64,000 nucleotides of DNA, taken from contig NC_087067.1 in assembly GCF_963678635.1 (NCBI RefSeq), forward strand, positions 21,078,596 to 21,142,595, in the 5' to 3' direction. Source of the DNA: Symsagittifera roscoffensis (taxonomy: Eukaryota; Xenacoelomorpha; Acoela; Convolutidae). Made by a program: the position numbers and the translations under genes. The notes under the pieces were generated by a model. The model worked only from the letters and a program-made list of their open reading frames with translations. It did not search any database and had not been told where the DNA came from. Shown piece after piece: positions 55,200-64,000 of the stretch (positions are counted from its first letter, which is position 1; every line of letters begins with the position of its first letter).

Positions 55200-56410
55200 A
55201 AGCTAGCATCAACTTTGCTATTTTTGAAAACCTTCCTCATAATTGCAAACAAAATTTTAGATCTGTAATTACAACACTCTGGTTATTTATTCTAATTTCT
55301 TTTTTTTTTAAAGTTTACTTTACAAATAGGGCGCAAACCACAATCAAAAGACAAAAAACTGGTAGACCGGAAAAAACAGCTCAGGGAAATTATTAACCAC
55401 TTTCATATTTTCTCAAAATTTGGCCTCGTTAGAGTTCGACTAAAGTGGTCAAAATTGTTTTTACCAAACCAATCAGTGCGGTAAGTGTCTTGTTCTCTGC
55501 ATTTACACATTGAATAATAAAAAATAGCAAAATTATAAAACTTGGGCGGAATAACTAAAAGGGCCTGATCGCAGAACTGTCCCAGTACTGATTCAGTACT
55601 GAATCGCAGTACTCTTTTTGAAATTGTTAATTCTGATCATTACTAATCTGCAACCAATCAATCCATCATACTCGATCTGTATGCATTCGTTCTTCTTAAA
55701 CTCTGGACTTTTTAGGGAACCAACTCGATGAGTTGTTCAACTCTATATTTATAAACTAAGAACATTGTTTTCTTGGTTTTCTGGTTGTGACCGAAAATAC
55801 TCTTCTAACCTCAAATAACAGAAAAGCGATGAGCATTGTAGATATATAGGAAATCAAGTTTTAGGAAAAATGTTGTTTAATCTAAAAAAAAAAAAATAAA
55901 TAAACTAGAAGGCTGGCTGCTGTGTAAGAAGCCCAGTGATTCTGCCATGTTTTTCTAGTATGCTAATCTTTCTACTCTTTTTGAAATTTTGAGCTAATTT
56001 TTGTTGTAAAACGGGTGGAGACAAAGTAGCTGTAAAATTATTTTGATATCAAAGCTAAAACGAAAGAGAAACATTTAAATCAAACATATTAAGTATTATC
56101 TTCGTCTCCTTAAATGCACTTTAACTTACATCACTTAGGGGATTCCTTTCTCACTAGCAAAATGAGACAATTTTTGACGTATCCAGAAATTTTTTGAAGG
56201 AATTGAAAAGGCTTTAAACGATTTACAGCTCAATTCCGTAATGTATATCTCTATGGGCAAGGTTTTTCCGCCACCATTAAGAGACCTAACTGTGTACTTT
56301 TTGCAAACGCCGATTGGATGGTTTCTCGCCTGAAAGATGATGTAACCGATTTCACATTCCTTTGACCTTACTTTAGGCTGCGAGATCCGTGATCAAAACT
56401 ATGATTAAAA
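55200..56410. other. AT-rich intergenic DNA
   Basis: No gene seen. A local palindrome, CAGTACTGATTCAGTACTG, lies near 55,591. Confidence 0.4.
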
Positions 56411-56635
56411 TTGAGGATTATGTGATCAAATGTTTCGAATTGTGGAAGCAAATCTACGGGTTCCATGGTTTTTGATTTAGACCAGAGTTTTTCTCTGATA
56501 TTTATTTGCTCTCTGGTTTTTAATAGCTTTGTTTCAACCATTAAAGTTTAACCTTAAAAATAATCTTTTTAGGAATATAAGCTTTCAATTTTCTGAAAAC
56601 TTTTCACCTTAAATTCTATATAGGGTAAATCACGA
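56411..56635. repeat. Second copy of the 42.7-kb dispersed repeat
   Basis: Matches 42,664-42,900 (TGTGATCAAATGTTT; GCTCTCTGGTTTTTAATAGC) with a ~17-bp internal deletion, and ends in AAATTCTATATAGGGTAAAT, one decayed unit of the tail array. It lies directly left of the hAT-like terminus. Confidence 0.8.
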
Positions 56636-56641
56636 CCATCG

Positions 56642-59600
56642 CAGGGGCGGATCAGGATTTTCCCGAGGGGGGAGGGGGGGCGAAGTTCCCGTTTAGGCCA
56701 AACTTTCTGCGCCGCAGGCAAGGTTTCGAAAAAATAGGCCAAAAAAGGCGAAAATTTTTATAAGAAAAATTGCGTTTATTTGGCCGTTGTCACCTTAAAG
56801 AGAAAATTTTTTACTTGAGTATGGTGTTTTTGTACACAAAACATAGTTAAACTTAATATCTTTTTTCTGCATCTTAACCAAATTTTGAGGCCATTTAGTA
56901 ATGCCGCATTTGAAGTCTTAACAAATTTTCCTTCTTTCCACCCTCATTTAAATCTACTCCGAGGGAAGTTGTGCGCAATAGTAAGTTGAAGTTGAGGTTC
57001 AGATGAAGTTGGGCGCATAATTATGAAACAGTCGTTGATTCTGAAGTTTTTTGGATGTCGGTTTAATTTTTGAATGTGTAATTTGAGCATTTACAGAACC
57101 TTATCAAAGTCATTCACTTTTTAGCGGCCTGCATGTAAATATAAATGCCATTTTTGTATAAATGGATGTCACATATCTATTGACTTCGGAACTTTTCAAT
57201 GAGGTGGAGTTTTTTTATGGTTTTTGTTAATGAAAATTTTTTTGTTAAAACTACAGCTCTTATCTTATAATGAGTTTAACATTAAGTAAGGGAAGGTTTG
57301 TTTTGTTGTTGTTGGTGTTTTTACAGGTTGGCTTAAATGAAAAAATATTGCTTTGATTGATATTTATTTCACCCCTAGCTCTACCGGAACGCAAGCGTGT
57401 ACAAAATGCGTTGAGACGTCTAGTTTTGTGATCTATTTGGATGCTCTTTCACTCACCAAAATTGAGTTTTTCAACGTAAAATCCGAACTTTTACTGACTT
57501 TAAAAAAGGATCCACTTTTATATCCCCAATAAATGAAATGTAAAATCAATAGTTTGTTGGCTCGGAAAAAAACGGGCAAAAAATTGTGAGGCGAAAATTT
57601 GTCGCGAACGGCCATTGGTCGCAAGCGACTATTCGCAGCAGTTTCAAATGGTGACAATTAGCAGCACGATTGATTGCTAATCAGGAGAATAAAAAACGAT
57701 GCCATTTGAGCAAAACGTTTTGCGGTGGTTTTGGGAGGATTAAAATTCAACGAGCGAACAAACTTTTTAATTTAGTACCAGTTTTGAATTAAATACCAAA
57801 TTGAAATGAATTAACAGTAAAGATACGCGTAATTAAACATTAGTAGCATCTAAAACACCTTTGTCTTGTTTCATTTATTTGAATTTATTTTGGCTAATCG
57901 TCACTCTTACTGATATCAATATGCTTTTAAACTTTGTCATCAGTGAGCGAGGAAAACAGCAACTTGATCACGATGGAGAAAATTTTCAATCTAAACCGCC
58001 ACAACAAAATAACTGATAAATCCAGCTGGCGATGTGTCAAGAGACTGTGCAAAGCTTCTTTTGCCACCATCTCAAATGAAATAGTCTGCACATCTGAGAC
58101 ATGGTCACAAAAATATTCCATGCGAGGAAGAAGTAAAAAATGAGTAGAATGTTCAAAAATTTTGTCACGTGCAGGAACTTAAACTTTCAAAATTAAAAAT
58201 TTTCTAATTTTAATTTGTTTTAAAACATTAAATTAGCATGACTGCAAGGTGTGCGTTCCTGTGGGGGGAAACTGACCACACTAGTGGAAACAAATACGGC
58301 CCTTCAAAAAGGCTAATTTTTTAAAGGCTGAGGGTATTCTCCGAGGACGCAGAGGGGTTCGGCAACTTCCTATTTCACTTTGGAACCAGTTAGAAAACGC
58401 GAAAAATGGAAGGCAGAAAACTAACAATTCGATGGAGGGTTGGCAAAGGGCCTTCCAGATGGGGATGGGGTGTGCTCACCCCACCATTCACAAATATATC
58501 CAATTCCTGAGAAAAAAAATAAAGTCAGTCGGAGAATAAATTGGCACGATTAATTGCCGGAGCAAGTGCCACCAAGGTGGCAAAATACGAAAAAAAAGTC
58601 GAGCCAGATTAGTTGAACTGCTTAAACTTTATACTAACAATAATATTCTCAAGCAACTTGAAAGCCTCTCTTTTAGTTTCAATTTTTTTGTAATTAACAA
58701 AAACGCCGCAAACTAGACAAAAAACGGCACGCAAGCTAACAAATATTGCCGCAAACAAAAAAGCTGCAAACGACGGAAAAATTCCGCACGCAAACTACGC
58801 AGAGTATGACCATACAAAGTTAGCGAGTGAGGGAACTTGACAAACATTTTTGCTTGAACCAAAAAGTTTTAAGTGAATAGTTTCACTTGGTAACACCAGC
58901 TCGAACTTTCACGTGGCATCACTATTGCAAACCAAATGGATCCCGCTGTGGTAAACATTGTTTTACTAACAAAGCAGTTTCAGGATTGAGGTTCAGAAAC
59001 ATATACGTACATTTTTGAAAACCATAGAGAACACGTTCCTGAATATATCCTCAACTTTGAACCTAATAATGTTAATTATTTCAGCACTAATGCCAAAAAG
59101 AAAAGGCTTCAATCAGAGTCGTTGATTGAAGCTTTGCCATTCAATGAACGATGTAAGCCCCCATTAGACTGCGGGCTCAATTTACATTTTTACCGTCAAA
59201 GTCCACGGATTTCGTCAGTCGCCAATGCGGATTCGTTGCACCTTTCTTTTAAATGGTTAGTTAAAGTCCTCAAGTTTTGCGGATTTCAGGTTTTGCGGGT
59301 TTCAATTACATGTTGCAGATTTAGTGAGAGGTAGCAAAGAAGAGGATGACGCCATTGCAGGTATACGGGGCATATCGTTTCTAAGTACCATAGGGGGATA
59401 ATTAAAGAGATCCAAAGTTTTGACGGCCTTTGCAGTTTGACCAACTTTATGTCCAATAGTGTCTTCTATTGGCGTTATCGCGGAAACTGATGTTTTGAAA
59501 ACTGCTTCGTCAATTCGAATTCAATTATATATTTTTTTTTCATAATTTTCTCAAGTAACAACGTCGGATCTCTACATTTTGAGTTTCGTAGATTCCATGT

Positions 59601-60033
59601 CATTCTGGTGGAATGGCTATAGCTTTAATCTGATTCTGAAGTTTAAGAAGAGTTCTTGATTCAATTGATTTAAAAACGCAGACAGCCTAAAACTCCACAA
59701 ACTTTTTGACTATTTTTCGCATGTTTTTGAGAACGCTTTCAACGCAAGTTTTACTCAAAAAACTCAGAAAAGGCGAAATGTTTCATTGACCGTTTTTAAT
59801 TTCACCAGAATGAGAACAAAACCTAAAATTTTGACAAAATCCCAGTGTGTCTCCGACAGATGCCGCACCAATAATATAATTGCCAATTCTGCTATTCGCA
59901 GAGTATCTACGAAAGGCCATGCAACCTAGTAGAGCTTACAGGAAAACACTTTTCGTTTTTTAATTTACTCTAGCGTAATTTAAAAACTTTGAAAATCCGC
60001 CCCCTTCTCGAGAAAATTCTTTATCCGCCCCTG
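56642..60033. mobile_element. hAT-like element bounded by CAGGGGCGGAT inverted ends
   Basis: The left end, CAGGGGCGGATCAGGATTTT, and the right end, the complement of which reads CAGGGGCGGATAAAGAATTT, are inverted and stay alignable for about 40 bases through a G-rich patch. CAGGGGCGGAT is a common terminus of hAT-superfamily transposons and MITEs. The flanks (GACCATCG left, ATTTACTT right) do not form a target-site duplication. So either the element is old or rearranged, or the two ends belong to different insertions. I see no transposase ORF inside. Confidence 0.5.
57927..58143. other. Short open stretches inside the hAT-like interval, unassigned
   Basis: Both strands are open for about 65 codons (minus includes YFCDHVSDVQTISFEMVAKE; plus includes KSSWRCVKRLCKASFATISN). 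Slightly higher GC than surroundings suggests former exon or transposase remnant, but no domain is recognised and the coding strand is undecided. Confidence 0.2.
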
Positions 60034-60068
60034 ATTTACTTATAAGGATGGGCATTCTTTAGTAGATA

Positions 60069-60095
60069 CAGTAGGGGGATGGGGGGGGGGGGGAA
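60069..60095. repeat. Poly-G tract
   Basis: GGGGGATGGGGGG and further G residues, about 20 G with one AT interruption. Potential G-quadruplex on the plus strand. Confidence 0.8.
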
Positions 60096-60099
60096 TTGT

Positions 60100-60960
60100 T
60101 AATGAGATCCGAAAAACCCAGGGTTTTTTTTCCATTAATTAAAATGTGGTTCTTGCGAACTGTAGAGAAGCTATCCGTAGGCTTTAATAGTCCTGTCAAA
60201 TGTAGTCCATTTGTATTATCTCATCACTTTCCAGACCGATTTATTTTGTTTAGCGCAGCGCTCTTCTCAACTCAAGGTCGTTTTTTGCGTCTAGAACTTT
60301 AGTGTGGTATCACTAATGCAGCCGAAATCGGTCAGGTTGTGGTGGACCTGAAGCTGGAGGTCAAGTGACGACCACAAATTGATCGTCTTACTAATATGCT
60401 TAGTGGCTCTAATTATTTTTTTCCAAGAGGAAAACTACGTTTACTTTTCTATTGGTAATAACAGCTACCAATTTTTCAGTCTTTTTTGTGTTTCTTCATT
60501 AGAGCAAATTTTCAAAAAACTGAACGTAAAATTGAAGGTTAAGTAATATAAACCATACTTCTAGGCATGCTCTTTTTTATTTGATAATTGTTTGTAAGAA
60601 AATCCCGGCTGCTTAGCTTAAAGTTTAATATTTGAACTGATTTGACAAATCTTAAATTTTTCATACAGAAGCCAAAAAATTTCTCCTGTCCGCTAATGAT
60701 TCAAGCTTACAATCAGTCACTTTTTTCTATTTTTTTATCTTAGAAAGCTCGATTTTCAATCGTTTTCATAATTTTCAAGCTTCTCATGTTAGTAAGTTAG
60801 GTTTCTCTTGAAGCGGCAAAATTTTCATTTGAAGGCGATTCATTTTCAGTTTTTAGCCATTTTCTACATTTACACAAGCCTTTCAAGGATAAAAAACCGT
60901 AGAACATGTACTAGTTAAAGTTTAGACTGTAAATATGGTACAATTAAATAAAATGGACAA
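60100..60960. other. AT-rich intergenic DNA
   Basis: Nothing recognisable in either strand. Confidence 0.4.
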
Positions 60961-61035
60961 TCAAAGAAACGTTTTATCGCAACTTCGACTAGGGCCGACG
61001 CAAATAATAATCAGCCGGGTTTCACTAAGATTCAA

Positions 61036-61143
61036 ACGCATAAAGAAATGAAGAAACCAAAAAGCATGAAGAAACGAAGAAACCAAAAGAATAGATAAAC
61101 GAAGAAACCAAAAGCATAAAAAACGACAAAACCAAAAGGATAA
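61036..61143. repeat. Imperfect GAAGAAACCAAAA minisatellite
   Basis: Four to five units of about 25 bp, each containing GAAGAAACCAAAAG or ACGACAAAACCAAAAGG. The minus-strand hydrophobic reading (FWFLRF) is a consequence of the repeat. Confidence 0.75.
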
Positions 61144-61820
61144 GGTTAATTTTTGTATCACAAAAATGATTAAAATAACATAAATTTGTCGGGCTACAGT
61201 CACGGGATTTAGAAATTGCAATTTTTAGTTTTTAAACAAGATAATGAACGAAAATTTTTTGCACGTTTGTGCCGTTTTCTCTACAATTAATAAAGATACA
61301 CGACAAGGTTGACAATTGGAAAAAATGGTGAATGAAACTTTTTTTTAGACAAAAGCCGGGTAAAAAACCGCAAAAAAACTGTTTTAAGGTGTCGTTCGGC
61401 CATTTAATTAGAAGGCAAACGTTCGTTACTTCGCTTGAAAACAAGAAGTTGCAACTTCTAGGTCCCGTAACTGTAAAACCTTTTACCCAAATTGTACCAA
61501 CAAGCTAAAGCATTTCATTTCGTTTTATGAGAAACGGGGATTAAACTTAACTGAATCAAACCCCACCCCTCCAGATAAAAAGTCAGGACTGTAATTTTTG
61601 TTAATGTTGACCGATCGCAATGAAAATTTCGTTCGTGATCTAACTACTACTGCGAAATATCTTCCTATACAGTCAAAAAATCCATACACAATTCTGAAGG
61701 ACCAATGTTTACACATAAAGTTGATGTTTATTGGACGTAGAGGTGGGAAAGTCATAGGTTTTATCACCATTTCTTCATATCTTCTTAAGATCAGTATCAC
61801 TTCAATCCAACTTTTTTAAT

Positions 61821-61835
61821 CACCCCCCCCCCCTT
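61821..61835. repeat. Poly-C tract
   Basis: A run of about 12 C residues, prone to sequencing length error. Confidence 0.8.
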
Positions 61836-62098
61836 AACATCGAAACCCCCACCATCTCCTGCACGTCATTCTCAAAAACTATAATAACGAACAAGATTTT
61901 CTAGCACAAAATTGAAGAGTTTATCTATACAATAAAAGCAATAGCAACTTTTTTCAAGCATACAGAACGCTTTTACGAACGCATGCTTTTTCTATGTGCG
62001 CATTAAACATTGCTTAAAATATACTTAATCATTTGGTATTAGAAACAAAATTTTATTTAACTGAAAAAGTAAACAAATATAAAAATTAGCTTTCAAAA

Positions 62099-62275
62099 AT
62101 GTCTGTAGTTCCTGCAGTGGATGTTCAAAAGTTGACCTCGGCTGACTGCAAAAGACTAGTCGGTTTCTACCTCTCGGAACTGAGGAGGATTCAAGCGAAG
62201 CACATGGAGTTCCTTAATCAGAAGTTCACATTCATAAAAGCCGTGCAAAGGGACCATCTCACAACAGGCAAGTTT
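62099..62275 (+). CDS. Candidate first coding exon of an unidentified host gene
   Basis: The frame starts MSVVPAVDVQKLTSADCKRL and continues with a helical, charged stretch (SELRRIQAKHMEFLNQKFTF, then KAVQRDHLTT). The upstream 80 bases are very AT-rich and stop-containing. Composition changes abruptly to T-rich, Phe-coding nonsense after about 62,310. The only good exon end inside the clean part is CAACAG/GCAAGT near 62,268, a consensus-like GC-type donor. Otherwise the exon could read through to 62,386. Family not recognised. Confidence 0.4.
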
Positions 62276-62389
62276 GCTCAACAAGTTGGCTCTTCATATG
62301 TCCACCAGATTCCACCAGATTTTTTATTCAAAAACTTCTTCAATTTTCTATTAAATTTTGTGGTGTTCAACTTTCTTAATCCGTAACAA

Positions 62390-63206
62390 TTTAATTTACC
62401 CTTGTTTTTTTTGCTCTGAACATTTTTATGCCAACTTTTTAGGACACTGTTATGTTACCTCTTAGGTATGAGGTTCTCCAAATTCACAGATTTTGAATCA
62501 ACTTTATTTTTTTCGTGTACATATTCAGACAATAACCAATCTCATTAGACCATCATAGTTTTTAACCTCATTGATGTTATTTGTTTTTGATATTCTAAAA
62601 TATTGTGAAGGTGCAAAAAGATTTTAGTTTAAAACTATTGGGAGTAAAAAAAGCAGGGTAAAAACATACGGGAAAAATTAAGACGAAACTTTTTCATTAA
62701 CGGCAAATGTTCATAGATCTTGTTGGTTTATCTGTCATTTGCTATTCCTAGAACTGAAAAGCTTTGCGAAAAAAAAGGTTTGTATTCGGGTGTCTCTTCG
62801 ACACACAAAACAAGGAAATCAACGTAAGATGAGATTAAACAAAACTTTTTGGGGGACCTTTCATGCCAGAAACCGAATGGCAAAAGTTTATTTTTGCCAG
62901 TCACAGCTTAGTAATCGAAAGGATTCGAAAAATTTAAGCGAAAGTATTCAAAAAAATTAAGCTGGAAAATCAGTAAGTTTAGGACAGTTTGAAGGACGCT
63001 GATTGGTTGAACGTTTTAGTCCTCCTGGGATGAAAAAAAACTCATTATTGTTCCGATCATTTCTTTTTAGTTTTTTTCTTTTTTTTTGTTTTCCGCGCAA
63101 AACTAGCACCAAAATACAAAAATTCCAAAAAAAATCAGTGTCGAGAAAAATCGGTTTAGGGATTTTGATTTTTCATCTCTTTTTCGAGCGATTAAAGCAA
63201 GCAAGC
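62390..63206. other. AT-rich DNA, possibly intronic
   Basis: No second exon could be identified. Ends at the assembly gap. Confidence 0.3.
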
Positions 63207-63406
63207 NNNNNNNNNNNNNNNNNNNNNNNNNNNNNNNNNNNNNNNNNNNNNNNNNNNNNNNNNNNNNNNNNNNNNNNNNNNNNNNNNNNNNNNNNNNNNN
63301 NNNNNNNNNNNNNNNNNNNNNNNNNNNNNNNNNNNNNNNNNNNNNNNNNNNNNNNNNNNNNNNNNNNNNNNNNNNNNNNNNNNNNNNNNNNNNNNNNNNN
63401 NNNNNN
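63207..63406. other. Assembly gap (200 N)
   Basis: Exactly 200 consecutive N, the round length often used for gaps of unknown size. The right flank is H-segment repeat, so the gap probably reflects unresolved repeats. Confidence 0.98.
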
Positions 63407-63690
63407 CAATCACCCGAACTAATCCGGCCAAGTTATATACCTTAATTCGAGTTTACGACCGGTTACCTTCGCGTTCCAACTTGTTCTGAGTCTTTAACTA
63501 GATCGTTTCTGACTCTAGTCAATCAAATGAAACTAAATCGATTCTATAGTTACTGTAAAGAAGCCCCCTTTTTTACAATTTCCAACCACTAACCTCTATG
63601 TAAACCAGCCCCCTTTTAACCTCTCCCCTATCTAGCCCCCCGCTTAAGCCTAAAATTTCTCGAGAAAAATCCATAGAACCTGTTTACAAT
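63407..63690 (-). repeat. Inverted H segment fragment
   Basis: Reverse complement of the middle of H (for example 23,000-23,110: TAACTAGATCGTT; CAATCACCCGAAC at the edge of the gap). Breaks off near 63,690 at CTCGAGAAAAATCC. Confidence 0.85.
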
Positions 63691-64000
63691 GTCCTGAGAG
63701 AAAACAATGGTCCGGAGAGAAAAACTTCTTGAATTAAAACCTTATTCTTCTAAACTTCTCGAGTTAAACTTAATTACCTTAAATCAGTTCTAGAGTTGCC
63801 TTACCATTAGTAGTTATTCAGTTCTAGAGGTTGTGTTGGTATGTGAGTACCTAATTTAAATTTTTTTAGTGTATTTTATGTGATTATGTTGAGTTAAGTC
63901 GAGTTTGTAGGTTGATCCATCTGAAATGGATCAAAGGTCCACTGTCCAATAAAAATAATTGGTATGCTTATGTTCCGACCCTCTTGTTGGTGGCGTTTGC
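63691..64000. repeat. T-tail and FB1 right-arm fragments at the window end
   Basis: CAATGGTCCGGAGAGAAAAA (T tail) is followed directly by TATTCAGTTCTAGAGGTTGT and GGTATGTGAGTACCTAATT (FB1 right arm). This is the same T-tail to FB1-arm junction as at 40,110. Confidence 0.85.

Noticed and set aside
60961-61221. Hydrophobic minus-strand ORF resembling a membrane protein
   Set aside because: The repeated WFLRF-like pattern is the translation of the GAAGAAACCAAAA minisatellite.
63003-63431. ORFs running through the N gap
   Set aside because: They consist mostly of undetermined residues.

Overview
The window is AT-rich, repeat-dominated animal nuclear DNA. There is no operon structure, rRNA or tRNA gene. 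It carries Ty3/gypsy, several non-LTR (LINE-type) and Penelope-like reverse transcriptase relics, a hAT-like pair of terminal repeats, and large families of fold-back and satellite DNA. The retroelement lineages resemble ones I associate with cnidarian or other marine-invertebrate genomes. That placement is from memory, cannot be tested here, and is tentative.

Layout. 1-10.2 kb: a decayed Ty3/gypsy retrotransposon on the minus strand, reading from about 10.2 kb down to about 0.2 kb. It has gag-side ORFs (one 396-codon block duplicated in tandem, unit 1,229 bp), a CCHC gag, aspartic protease, reverse transcriptase, a truncated RNase H, an integrase lacking its third catalytic residue, and a C-terminal tail. 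10.2-14.2 kb: AT-rich DNA with a scattered CCCTCCGGATTG repeat family and small tandem duplications. 14.2-36.8 kb: a mosaic of one repeat system. It consists of a 1.2-1.4 kb 'H' segment, arrays of a 21-bp minisatellite (plus a related 36-bp unit), a 'T' segment with inverted termini, and long fold-back hairpins. It includes a nearly identical 3.7-kb tandem duplication and a large inverted repeat enclosing exon-like sequence. 36.8-39.3 kb: a GC-richer island with a diverged gypsy gag fragment and an inverted duplication of a coding-like segment. 39.6-41.4 kb: further T and fold-back fragments and a possible pol tail. 41.5-47.8 kb: two direct copies of one LINE, a Penelope-like fragment, and a third LINE-type relic with a distinctive C-terminal domain. 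47.8-63.2 kb: mostly single-copy-looking AT-rich DNA with a small palindromic MITE, another LINE relic, hAT-like termini 3.4 kb apart, and two short candidate host exons. 63.2 kb: a 200-N scaffold gap, followed by inverted H and T fragments of the same repeat system.

No complete functional gene can be defended. Nearly all recognisable protein sequence is transposon relic. The two candidate host exons (near 53.0 and 62.1 kb) need transcript support.
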